Assembly (NCBI RefSeq): GCF_001493375.1
Contig: NZ_LN929755.1
Coordinates: 121,161-185,160, forward strand
Length of the DNA stretch: 64,000 nt
Source of the DNA: Streptomyces specialis
Lineage (GTDB): Bacteria; Actinomycetota; Actinomycetes; Streptomycetales; Streptomycetaceae
Direction: 5' to 3'
Both the position numbers and the translations under genes were made by a program. The first letter of the stretch is position 1. Every line of letters starts with the position of its first letter. Below are positions 8,386 to 16,184 of this stretch, in pieces. The notes beneath the pieces are model-generated. The model was not told where the DNA came from, ran no database searches, and saw only the letters and a program-made list of their open reading frames with translations.

Positions 8386-9504
8386 TCAGTCCCGGGTGGG
8401 GATGACGGACAGGGACTCGGCGGGCAGCTCCAGCCACGCTTTGTCGCCGGAGACGGCGGCCAGGTAGGGCTCCTGCCGGGTGACCCACACGTCGTCGCCG
8501 ACGCGGACGTGGCAGTCGACGCGCTCGCCGACGAACATCACCTGCTCGACCTCGCCGGTGATGACGTTGGCCACCGGGCCCGGCTCGGTCAGGTGGAGCC
8601 GTACGGACTCGGGCCGCACGGCCAGCAGCACCGCGTCCCCGGCGCCGGCGCCGTGCCCGCCGGTGCCGACCAGCTCGCCGACGGCCGTCCCGATGCGGGT
8701 GCCGTCGCCGCCGGTGCGGGCGACCGTGCCGGGCAGGAAGTTGGTCGTGCCGACGAAATCGGCCACGAACCGGGTCGCGGGACGCTGGTAGATGTCGCGC
8801 GGGCTGCCCTCCTGGACGATGCGCCCGGCCGACATCACGGCGATGCGGCTGGACATGCTGAGCGCCTCGTCCTGGTCGTGGGTCACGTACAGGGTGGTGA
8901 TGCCGAGCTGCTTCTGGAGCGCGGACAGCTCCGCGCGCATCGCCTGCCGCAGCTTGGCGTCCAGGTTGGACAGCGGCTCGTCCAGCAGCAGCAGCTTGGG
9001 GCGCCTGACCAGGGCGCGGGCCAGCGCGAGGCGCTGCTGCTGGCCGCCGGACAACTGGGTGGCCATGCGCCCGGCGTACGCGTCGAGCTGCACGGCGGCC
9101 AGGGCGGCGCCCACCCGTTCGGCTATCTCCGCCTTGGGCGTCCTGGTCCTGGCCACCTGGAGCGGGAACGCGGCGTTGTCGAAGACCGTCATGTGCGGCC
9201 AGATGCCGTAGCTCTGGAACACCATGCCGATGTCGCGCTTGTTGGGCGGGACGAAGTGACCCGCGGCGGGGTCCGCGACCACGGTGCCGTCGATGACGAC
9301 GCGCCCGCCGTCCGGGCGTTCCAGGCCCGCGACCGAGCGCAGCGTCGAGGTCTTGCCGCAGCCCGAGGGGCCGAGCAGGGTGTACAGCTCGCCCTCCTTC
9401 AGCTCGAAGCTCACGTCGTCCACGGCCTTGACCGTGGTGTCGCGGTCCGCGAAGCCCTTGCGCAGGCCCTCCACGGCGAGAGGGCGGTTGGCGGTGCCGG
9501 TCAT
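8386..9504 (-). CDS. ABC importer ATPase, PotA/FbpC type
   Basis: This 372-residue ATPase shows Walker A GPSGCGKTS (about residues 45-53), Q-loop VFQSYG, signature LSGGQQQR, Walker B LLLLDEPLSNLD and switch His THD, followed by a C-terminal TOBE region of about 120 residues. This is the layout of polyamine, iron(III) or thiamine-type importers. The ATG at 9504 has AGGAGG at good spacing. It follows the double permease gene by 76 bp and powers import with the permease (9581-11344) and lipoprotein (11552-12643). The substrate is not evident; the catabolic context suggests an organic acid or aromatic compound. Confidence 0.93.
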   Translation of the reverse strand: MTGTANRPLAVEGLRKGFADRDTTVKAVDDVSFELKEGELYTLLGPSGCGKTSTLRSVAGLERPDGGRVVIDGTVVADPAAGHFVPPNKRDIGMVFQSYGIWPHMTVFDNAAFPLQVARTRTPKAEIAERVGAALAAVQLDAYAGRMATQLSGGQQQRLALARALVRRPKLLLLDEPLSNLDAKLRQAMRAELSALQKQLGITTLYVTHDQDEALSMSSRIAVMSAGRIVQEGSPRDIYQRPATRFVADFVGTTNFLPGTVARTGGDGTRIGTAVGELVGTGGHGAGAGDAVLLAVRPESVRLHLTEPGPVANVITGEVEQVMFVGERVDCHVRVGDDVWVTRQEPYLAAVSGDKAWLELPAESLSVIPTRD

Positions 9505-9580
9505 GAGTGGTCCTCCTTCTCCGTTGTCAGCGGTGTCCGCGTCGGCGCCGGTGTCCCGGGCGTCGCCGGGTGGCGCGGCG

Positions 9581-11344
9581 TCACAGGCCCGTCCCCCCGG
9601 CTGGTCCCCCGGCTCTGGCGCCGGCTCCGGGGCCCGCGCCCGACCGGCCGCGCGTGAGGACGAGGAAGAGCACGACGACCGGGGTCATGAACAGGATCAT
9701 CAGCAGCGTGACCGCCGAGGAGGCGCCGACCTGGCCGGTGTTGTAGAGCATCCAGGAGGCCACGGAGAGGGTGAGCGTGTCCTGCGAGCCGAGCAGGGTC
9801 GGCACGGTCAGGTCGCGCAGGGTCAGCAGCGCCAGCCACAGCCAGGTGTACGTGGCCACGGGCCGCAGCAGCGGCAGGGTGACGCGGCGGACGGTCGCCC
9901 AGGTCGAGGCGCCCGCCATGGCCGCCGCCTCCTCCAGCTCGGTGTGGATCTGCACCAGCCCGGCGTTGAACATGCGGGTGCCGAACGCGACCTGGATCAG
10001 GGCCATGACGATGACGAGGATCGCCAGCGTGCCGTAGAGGCTGTACCAGCCGTCGGTCCAGTACAGGGCGGCGATCATGGCGCTGAAGGCGAAGATGGTG
10101 CTGGGCACGGCCTGCGGCAGGAACGCCGTGAAGTCGTACAGGTAGCGGAACCGCAGCCGGGAGCGGACCACGACGTAGGAGAACGCCAGGCTCAGCACCA
10201 CCGCGAGGGTGGGCGCCAGCAGCATCAGCTTGACCGTGGTCTCCAGGCCCCGCAGGACGTAGTCCCAGTCCAGGTTCCGGTAGTTGTCGAACGACACGTG
10301 CTCCAGGGCCTCGGCCGACGGCTTCTGCACGTAGGGCAGCAGCGAGGTCCACACGACCATGAGGAACGGCAGCACGGCCGACCACAGGAAGTACCCGCCG
10401 ACGAAGAGCCAGGCGGCCCAGCGCCAGCGGCCCAGTGGGACGCGCGCCGGCCGGTAGCCCTTGCCGGTGACGACCTGGTACTTGCGGGCCGACTTCAGCG
10501 TGCGCAGGTACCAGAGGCTGAAGCCGACCGCGAGCAGGATCATCACGCCGCTGAACGCCGCCGGGACGCCGTACTCGGTGACGCCGACCGACGGGTTGGT
10601 CGCCACGTACAGGTAGCTGCTGAAGACGTGGATGCCGTTGGACAGGCCCATGATCAGCGGGATGTCCAGGGAGGAGATGGCGATGGTGGCGGTGAAGATG
10701 CCCGCGCCGAGCATGCTGGGGTAGATCAGCGGCAGCGTGACGCGGCGCAGCACCCGCCAGGGACCGGCGCCGGAGGCGCGGGCGGCCTCCTCCAGCGAGC
10801 CGTCCACGGAGCGGAGGCTGCTGGAGACCATGACGAAGACGAGGGCGGACAGACCCAGCCCCTCGACAAAGCCCATGCCGATCAGCGAGGTGATGTTGAC
10901 CGGCCCTTCGGACAGGCCGAACCACTCCATCAGCCACTGGTTGACGGCGCCGACGCGCGGGTGGAACAGGAAGATCCAGCCCATGGCGGTGAAGAAGCCG
11001 GGGATGAGGATGCGCAGCACCATCGCGGTGTTGATGGTGCGCTCCCAGCCGAAGTCGGTCCGCTCCACCAGCAGGGCGAGGGCGGTGCCGAGAGTGAGCG
11101 CGACGACCTGGGTGACGGCGACGTAGATCAGGGTGTTGAGCACGACCTCCCAGACCTGGGAGTCGCCGAAGAGCGAGGTGTAGTTGTCGAACGTGAGGGC
11201 GCCGTCGGGCGATCCGTTCTCGCGGAAGCCCAGATAGGTCACGAGGATCAGCAGGGCGACGACGCACAGGGCCGGGACGGCGATGAGGGCCGCGAGGACG
11301 CCGGTGGCGGTGGGCCGGCGGCGGAACCGGGGGGCCTGGCCCCT
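9581..11344 (-). CDS. ABC importer double permease, FbpB/ThiP-like, start lost
   Basis: The coding frame is open from 11344 (587 codons). It encodes a fused permease with two homologous membrane domains, each with its own EAA loop: LEEAARASGAGPWRVLRRV in the first half and LEEAAAMAGASTWATVRRV in the second. About twelve membrane helices are expected, starting at LAALIAVPALCVVALLILV. The fusion is typical of iron, thiamine and some organophosphate importers that pair with a single ATPase. The start codon is missing: the frame reaches an artificial TAA at 11345-11347 where adapter-like sequence begins, so the first few residues are lost. A GTG at 11242 is in frame but would cut off the first helix. 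Confidence 0.88.
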   Translation of the reverse strand, partial: RGQAPRFRRRPTATGVLAALIAVPALCVVALLILVTYLGFRENGSPDGALTFDNYTSLFGDSQVWEVVLNTLIYVAVTQVVALTLGTALALLVERTDFGWERTINTAMVLRILIPGFFTAMGWIFLFHPRVGAVNQWLMEWFGLSEGPVNITSLIGMGFVEGLGLSALVFVMVSSSLRSVDGSLEEAARASGAGPWRVLRRVTLPLIYPSMLGAGIFTATIAISSLDIPLIMGLSNGIHVFSSYLYVATNPSVGVTEYGVPAAFSGVMILLAVGFSLWYLRTLKSARKYQVVTGKGYRPARVPLGRWRWAAWLFVGGYFLWSAVLPFLMVVWTSLLPYVQKPSAEALEHVSFDNYRNLDWDYVLRGLETTVKLMLLAPTLAVVLSLAFSYVVVRSRLRFRYLYDFTAFLPQAVPSTIFAFSAMIAALYWTDGWYSLYGTLAILVIVMALIQVAFGTRMFNAGLVQIHTELEEAAAMAGASTWATVRRVTLPLLRPVATYTWLWLALLTLRDLTVPTLLGSQDTLTLSVASWMLYNTGQVGASSAVTLLMILFMTPVVVLFLVLTRGRSGAGPGAGARAGGPAGGTGL

Positions 11345-11571
11345 TTACACCTCCGGCGCGGGCGGCGGAGGGGGGATGGGAGACATACGTGGCTCCCGGC
11401 CGGCTCTCTCATATGGCGCACAACATGCATCATATATTTAATATGGAGACAAGCAGTAGTAATTCATTCTTTATTCAGATAATTTTTCGAATCATTATTA
11501 TTAGCCGAATGTCTTAACTCCTGATTTCCGCTATCCTCTTCTTCCGCAGCGTCAGATGTGTCTAAGAGCGG
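11336..11571. other. Assembly join with Nextera-type adapter remnants
   Basis: At 11546-11561 there is a perfect 16-base match to the Nextera read-1 adapter (GCAGCGTCAGATGTGT), followed by TAAGAG at 11563-11568. At the other edge, CTTTACACCTCCG (from about 11344) resembles the read-2 adapter. Between them lies an AT-rich stretch (about 11400-11545) unlike anything else here. The join cuts the 5' end of the permease gene and the 3' end of the lipoprotein gene. The flanking genes fit together as one transporter, so adjacency is probably true, but these bases should not be trusted. Confidence 0.88.
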
Positions 11572-12643
11572 TGAACTGGTAGTCGACCTCGGTGAAGGTC
11601 ACGCCGTCCGCCTCGTACTCGGCGATCTCCTGGGCGGTCCGGCTGCCCTCCACCAGGCGGTTGTCGGCGAACTCGTGCTCGTAGAGCAGCTCCTGCGCCT
11701 CGGGGGTGACCAGCCAGGTGGCGAACAGCGTGGCGGCGGCGGGGTGCTGGGCGTTCTCGGGGATGCCCATGTACCAGCTCGACACGCTGGCCGCGTCCGT
11801 CAGGACGGCCGTTTCCAGCGGGGCGCCCTCCTCGGCGACGACGTCGGCGAGGTTCTTGCCGCAGGAGATCCACAGCGCGGCGAACTCGCCGGAGGCGACA
11901 CGGTTCAGCTCGCCGCAGCCGAAGTAGCCTTCGGGCTCGAACGCGCGGAGGTAGTCGCGCACGCCGTCGGCGCCCATCGCCTCCTCGGCGCCGAGCACGT
12001 TGAACTGCGCGGCGTACGGGGTGCTGGCGATCGCCTGGTCCATCTCCAGCACGTCGGCGGCGGTCCTCGGCACCTCGTCCTCGCCGATGAGGGTGGTGTT
12101 GTAGGTGAAGCCGGGGATCTGGTCGAGCAGGCTGAGCGCCATGTCGTCGCCGCTGGCCAGGCCCTCGGTCCACGGCGCGACGGCCGCCCAGTCGGTCTCG
12201 GCGAGGGCGCCGGCCTGGGCGGCGTTGCGGATCAGCTCGGGGTTGCCGAGGAGGGCGTCGGTGGACGACGGGGAGCCGGCGTTGTGCTCCTGGATGAGCT
12301 TGGCGGTGTTGCCCGGCATGTTCTGGTCGGGCGTGAGGGTCACGTCCAGGTCGAGGCCGTACGCCTCCTGGAAGGCGTCGACCAGGGAGTCGAGGGCGCC
12401 CTGCCCGTGCAGGCCCCAGTTGAGGCTGAGGGCGCCCTCCTCCTGGGCGGCGGCGACGAGGTCGGCCAGCGCGGGGTTGTCCGCGAGCCGCTGCTGGGCG
12501 GCGTCGGCGGCCGAGGGCCCGTCGTCGCCGGAGGAGTTGCCCGAGTCGGAGTCGGAGCCGCAGCCGGCGGTCAGGGCGATCGCCACGGTAGCGGCGGTCG
12601 CGGCGGTGGCGTATCTCCAGTGGTGATGCGAACGGCGTCTCAC
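11552..12643 (-). CDS. ABC importer substrate-binding lipoprotein, 3' end corrupted
   Basis: This extracellular solute-binding protein starts at a GTG (12643) after an AAAGAGAA ribosome site. Its signal (RYATAATAATVAIALTAGC) ends in the lipobox LTAGC, so it is a membrane-anchored lipoprotein. The mature part resembles iron/polyamine-type binding proteins, with LVAAAQEEGALSLNWG near the start. Codons are coherent down to about 11572 (EVDYQFTA). The last residues LRHI and the stop come from adapter sequence, so the true C-terminus is missing. It should deliver ligand to the double permease and ATPase downstream. Confidence 0.85.
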   Translation of the reverse strand: MRRRSHHHWRYATAATAATVAIALTAGCGSDSDSGNSSGDDGPSAADAAQQRLADNPALADLVAAAQEEGALSLNWGLHGQGALDSLVDAFQEAYGLDLDVTLTPDQNMPGNTAKLIQEHNAGSPSSTDALLGNPELIRNAAQAGALAETDWAAVAPWTEGLASGDDMALSLLDQIPGFTYNTTLIGEDEVPRTAADVLEMDQAIASTPYAAQFNVLGAEEAMGADGVRDYLRAFEPEGYFGCGELNRVASGEFAALWISCGKNLADVVAEEGAPLETAVLTDAASVSSWYMGIPENAQHPAAATLFATWLVTPEAQELLYEHEFADNRLVEGSRTAQEIAEYEADGVTFTEVDYQFTALRHI

Positions 12644-12715
12644 GGGGTTCTCTTTTCTCTCTCGGCTCTTTCGCGGCTCATGGGGTCGTGATACAGGCGA
12701 CTTGTCTTTCACATC

Positions 12716-12830
12716 CCCCACCCCCCCCGGCCGGGCGAAAAACCCTTTGGCCCCTCCTTTGTTGCAAAAAAACAAACATCGACCGTAATGATAAAATATT
12801 CACGGTCTTGTACGCACGGTAAGAGACGGG
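12716..12830. other. Probable assembly join with degenerate adapter sequence
   Basis: This stretch has a C-run (12717-12728), an A-run (near 12768), AATGATA at 12787-12793 as at the start of the P5 oligo, and TAAGAGAC at 12820-12827 as at the end of the Nextera mosaic end. It lies between the lipoprotein promoter region and the 3' end of the second dehydrogenase gene. The match is weaker than at the joins around 11.5 and 15.2 kb, but the composition and position are alike. Linkage across it is uncertain. Confidence 0.6.
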
Positions 12831-12852
12831 GTGGTGACCGGTCGGGGGTGGG

Positions 12853-13953
12853 TCAGGGGGTGACGACGCCCATCCACATGGGCTCGTCGCGGCCGAGCAT
12901 GAGGCGGACGGCCTCGTTCACCTCGGCGAGCGGGAAGCGGTGGGTGATCAGCTCGTCGGCGCGCAGGGCTCCGGAGCCGAGGAGGTCGAGCACGGCGGCG
13001 GTGTCGACCCGGGTGCAGGCGCGGGTGCCGATGAAGCGCCAGCAGGCGTGCATGACCTCCCGCATCGGGAAGGGGAACGGCGCGTGGCTGCCGCCCATGT
13101 GCACCAGCGTTCCGCCGGTCGCCAGCGCGGCGGCGGTCTGTCCGGTGCCCGCGCCGCCGGGCAGGAAGTCCACGGCCGCGTCGGCGCCGCGCGGCACCAG
13201 CTCGTGCAGGCGCCGGGTCAGGGCCCCGGTGGTCTCCCAGTCCTCGCCCAGCTCGCCGAGGGCGATCGTGTCGGCGGGCAGCGGGCCGGCCAGGGCCCGC
13301 ACGTCGGCCAGCCGCCCGGCCGAGCGGCCGACCCGCACGAGCCGGGCGGCGCCGAAGAAGCGGGCCAGCTTGACGGTGGACACGCCCATGGTGCCGGTGG
13401 CGGCGGTGACGACCAGGGTGCCGCCGAGCGGCAGCGCGGCGCATTTCAGCGCGCGGCCCGCGTTGGCCAGGTCGTGCACCTTGGCGCCGCCCTCGAAGCT
13501 CACGGCGTCGGGCAGCGGGTCGATCAGCCACTGCGGCACCCGCACGAACTCGGCGAGCCCGCCGTCGTGGTACTCGGCGTAGAGCCGCAGCGGCCCGGTG
13601 CCGAAGGCGGCGTGGCCGATCATCGCGGTCTCCGCGCACATCTGCTCGCGGTCGGTGCGGCAGTACACGCAGGAGCGGCACGACAGCATCGGGGGGACCC
13701 GGACCCGGCGGCGGGTCAGCGACGCGGCGGCGCCCTCGCCCACCGCCACGACGGTGCCGGCGATCTCGTGGCCGGGCGTGGTGGGCAGGTGGGTGAACGC
13801 GCCCCGGGCCAGCAGCTTCATCATGCTGGGCGCGAGCCCGGCGGCGGCGACCTGGACCAGCACGTCCCCGGGGCCCGGCTCGGGGACCGGGATCCGCTCC
13901 AGCCGCAGCTTCTCCTCGCCCCGGTGGGCGCGGACGGCGGTCATGAGGGTCAT
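12853..13953 (-). CDS. Zinc-type medium-chain alcohol dehydrogenase (copy 2)
   Basis: This 366-residue paralogue of the dehydrogenase at 2619-3719 has the same length, with GHE (TPGHEIAGTV), the structural zinc cluster CRSCVYCRTDREQMC and the TAATGTMGVSTVKLA nucleotide-binding segment. The ATG at 13953 overlaps the upstream cupin stop (ATGA), so the pair is translationally coupled. In copy 1 the cupin gene likewise precedes its dehydrogenase. Substitutions around the central loop (AASLTRRRVRVP) suggest divergence in substrate or in stability. The 3' end lies about 20 bp from a probable assembly join. Confidence 0.9.
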   Translation of the reverse strand: MTLMTAVRAHRGEEKLRLERIPVPEPGPGDVLVQVAAAGLAPSMMKLLARGAFTHLPTTPGHEIAGTVVAVGEGAAASLTRRRVRVPPMLSCRSCVYCRTDREQMCAETAMIGHAAFGTGPLRLYAEYHDGGLAEFVRVPQWLIDPLPDAVSFEGGAKVHDLANAGRALKCAALPLGGTLVVTAATGTMGVSTVKLARFFGAARLVRVGRSAGRLADVRALAGPLPADTIALGELGEDWETTGALTRRLHELVPRGADAAVDFLPGGAGTGQTAAALATGGTLVHMGGSHAPFPFPMREVMHACWRFIGTRACTRVDTAAVLDLLGSGALRADELITHRFPLAEVNEAVRLMLGRDEPMWMGVVTP

Positions 13954-14933
13954 GACGCCGCCCGGAGGCGCTCGACACCTGCCGCCGTGATCGGCTCGCT
14001 CTTCTTGCTGCCGTCGGCGACCTGCGGCACGTCGCGCGCCGAGAGGAGCGCGATGTGGGCGCTGGGCCCGTGGTGGACGCTGGTGAACGCGACACCGACC
14101 GGGACGCGGACGAAGTCGCCCGGTTCGAGGTCGAGGGCACCGCGCTGGGTCACCAGGGTCCGCCGGCCGCTGATCTGGTACTGGATCTCGGTGGCGTTGC
14201 GGTGCCGGACGTACTCGCGGCCGTCGGACGCGGGCGTCACCACGCGGCCGATGTGGACGTCGGCGGAGCGGTAGAGCCAGGTGGTGCCGGGCGCGTGCTC
14301 GTCCGGGCGCTGGATGCGGATGCGGTCCTGGACGGTCCTGGCGTGGCCGAGCAGCAGCCGCTCGTCCGTGGGGTACATCGCGATGTCGTGCCCGGTGCCG
14401 CCGAGGCACTCGGTGATCAGCTCGTTGACGGTGGCCGGCTCCCAGCCGGGGAACGGCACGTCCAGCGCCTCGGCGGTGCGGGCGGCGGGCTGCGCCTCCT
14501 CGACCGGGGCCGGGATGTAGAAGAGCAGGTGGATGTCCTCCCGCCCGTAGTTGTCGTGCGCGACGGCGACGGGGATGCGCGAGAAGTCGCCGCGCGTCAG
14601 CTCGACCGTGCCCAGCTCCGTCATCAGCGTCCGCTCGCCCCACACCTGGTAGGACATCTCGTCCACGTCACAGTTGCGATGGTAGAAGGGCTGGCGGTTG
14701 TTCATCGTCTGCCACTCGACGCGCATGTGGTCGCTCTCGTACACGCCGCGGGGGGGCCCGAACTCCATGGGCACGTACTCGGGCGTGAAGTGCACCGCCT
14801 CGACGGGTGGTTGGTCCCGGAGCTGCTTCCGGCTCGGCAGCGGCTCGGCGAGCAGCAGCTCCTCCTCGCGAGCCAGACGGATGGGCCGCTTGTCGAACGG
14901 GAACGCGTCGATGGTTTCGTGCACGAGGCCCAT
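13950..14933 (-). CDS. Bicupin protein, homogentisate dioxygenase-like (copy 2)
   Basis: This 327-residue protein has the same length as copy 1 at 3763-4746 and aligns throughout (VEWQTM.NRQPFYHRN.DVDE, PGTTWLYRS, EIQYQISG.RTLVTQRG). The first cupin half has HRNCDVDEMSYQV and VAVAHDNYG; the second has NATEIQYQISG and VGVAFTSVH. Here the second-half His of copy 1 (LAHTSVH) is replaced by Phe, so one metal site may be altered. The ATG at 14933 has AAGGAGG 7 nt upstream. An operator-like motif shared with the other operon lies about 75 bp upstream. Reaction inferred, family reasonably certain. Confidence 0.75.
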   Translation of the reverse strand: MGLVHETIDAFPFDKRPIRLAREEELLLAEPLPSRKQLRDQPPVEAVHFTPEYVPMEFGPPRGVYESDHMRVEWQTMNNRQPFYHRNCDVDEMSYQVWGERTLMTELGTVELTRGDFSRIPVAVAHDNYGREDIHLLFYIPAPVEEAQPAARTAEALDVPFPGWEPATVNELITECLGGTGHDIAMYPTDERLLLGHARTVQDRIRIQRPDEHAPGTTWLYRSADVHIGRVVTPASDGREYVRHRNATEIQYQISGRRTLVTQRGALDLEPGDFVRVPVGVAFTSVHHGPSAHIALLSARDVPQVADGSKKSEPITAAGVERLRAAS

Positions 14934-15008
14934 GTCGATCCTCCTTGATCGGCGCCGGCTGCGTCAGGCGGGGCGGCCGGTGTCGACGGCCTCGACTCCC
15001 CGGCGGCT

Positions 15009-15025
15009 TGTCCTGCTATTTAGGA
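15009..15025. promoter_or_regulatory. Operator-like motif upstream of cupin operon 2
   Basis: TGTCCTGCTATTTAGGA matches the motif at 7289-7305 in 14 of 17 positions and lies about 76 bp upstream of the cupin start. Both motifs precede operons bracketed by the two IclR paralogues, so they are candidate IclR sites. Confidence 0.5.
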
Positions 15026-15202
15026 TCACTGTCCTTCTAGGCGGGACCCTGCCATAGGCGGGGGACGCGGGCAATACACCTGCGGACACGATGTGAAGAC
15101 GCGGAACGGCCACCGCCGGACGGCACGCGCGGGGCGTCCACCCGCGGCGCGGCAGCGGAACGGGGCCGCGCGGGGGCGGCGTGGGGCCCGGCGGCGCCGG
15201 GC

Positions 15203-15326
15203 CTGTCTCTTTTTAACCTCTCCGCGCCCACGAGACCGGCCGGAAACTCGGATGCCGGCTTCTGCTTTAAAAAAAAAAAAAACAAAAACAAAAACGGCGG
15301 CAGCGTCGTGGGGGTATAAGAGACAG
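15203..15326. other. Assembly join: near-complete Nextera adapter read-through
   Basis: Read in order this is: CTGTCTCTT (15203-15211), a degenerate mosaic end, GCCCACGAGAC (15226-15236), about 8 index-like bases, a degenerate P7 tail ending GGCTTCTGCTT, a poly-A run (15269-15282), then CGGCGGCAGCGTC (15295-15307) and GTATAAGAGACAG (15314-15326). This is the layout of an Illumina Nextera library end followed by the opposite adapter. It is laboratory sequence embedded in the assembly, between the cupin promoter region and the IclR stop codon. Genes on either side are intact. Confidence 0.95.
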
Positions 15327-15334
15327 GGTCGGCG

Positions 15335-16150
15335 TCAGGTGCCGACGTCGAGGTCGAGCCGGGCCAGCCGGCGGGAGACCTCGTCGGCGGCCTCGCGGAT
15401 CGCGGCCGTGAGGCCGGGGACCTCCTCGTCCGGCACCCGGTGGGCGAGCGCGGCGACGCTCAGCGCGGCGACCACGGCGCCGTCGGACGCGCGCACGGGC
15501 GCGGCGATGCCCAGCACGTCGGGGTCGATCTCGCCCCGGGTCAGCGCGTGTCCCTGCTCCCGGATCACGGCCAGCCGCTTCCGCAGCTCGGCCGGGTCGG
15601 TGATCGTGGACTCGGTGAAGCGCTCCAGGGGCCGGCCGAGGATGCGGTCCAGCTCCTCGTCCGGCGCCCACGCCAGGAGCGAGAGGGCGGCGGCGCCCGC
15701 GTTGACCGGCAGCACCTGGCCGCGCTCGTAGGACAGCCGCAGCGACTGGCCCGCCTCGACGCGCTCCAGGCAGACCACGGACGCGCCGGTGCGGCGGGTG
15801 AGCAGCAGGGGCTGCCTGATCCGGGCGACCAGCTCCCGCATCACCGGGCGGGCGACGTCGGACAGGCCGACGCCCTTGCGGGCGAGCCGGGCCAGGTCCA
15901 GGACGCGCGGGCCGATGCGGAACCCGGAGCCGCCGTCGTTCTCCTCCAGGAAACCGTTGGCGGTCAGGCTCTGGAGGTACCGGTAGGCGGTGGAGCGGGC
16001 CACGCCCAGGTGGGTGGCCACTTCGGCGGCGGAGAGGACCAGCCGCTCGTCGGAGAACAGCAGCAGGATGTCCAGCGCTCGGTCCGCCGTGGAGTTGCGT
16101 CCACGGTAGCCCGAGGAGGGCGCTATCTCTCGCGGCTCGGTACCGGGCAT
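15335..16150 (-). CDS. IclR-family transcriptional regulator (paralogue 2)
   Basis: This 271-residue regulator is very similar to the IclR protein at 179-991. The helix-turn-helix is at about residues 25-85 (AEVATHLGVARSTAYRYLQS) and the effector domain follows (PVNAGAAALSLLAW; PDVLGIAAPVRASDG). The ATG at 16150 has GGAGG-like bases upstream (gaggaaa on the opposite strand). It sits beyond an assembly join from the cupin-dehydrogenase operon, so its position next to that operon is likely but not proven by this sequence. The two paralogues may bind the same operator type and respond to different intermediates. Confidence 0.93.
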   Translation of the reverse strand: MPGTEPREIAPSSGYRGRNSTADRALDILLLFSDERLVLSAAEVATHLGVARSTAYRYLQSLTANGFLEENDGGSGFRIGPRVLDLARLARKGVGLSDVARPVMRELVARIRQPLLLTRRTGASVVCLERVEAGQSLRLSYERGQVLPVNAGAAALSLLAWAPDEELDRILGRPLERFTESTITDPAELRKRLAVIREQGHALTRGEIDPDVLGIAAPVRASDGAVVAALSVAALAHRVPDEEVPGLTAAIREAADEVSRRLARLDLDVGT

Positions 16151-16184
16151 GGAGGAAATCTAACAGGCCGTGGGAACGCCCGGG

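Noticed and set aside
11400..11545. AT-rich island as horizontally acquired DNA or an origin
   Set aside because: It is bounded by adapter-like sequence on both sides and lies between two halves of one transporter, so an assembly artefact explains it better.
15269..15282. Poly-A tract as terminator or eukaryotic-type tail
   Set aside because: It follows a P7-like adapter tail, where Illumina reads commonly run into poly-A.
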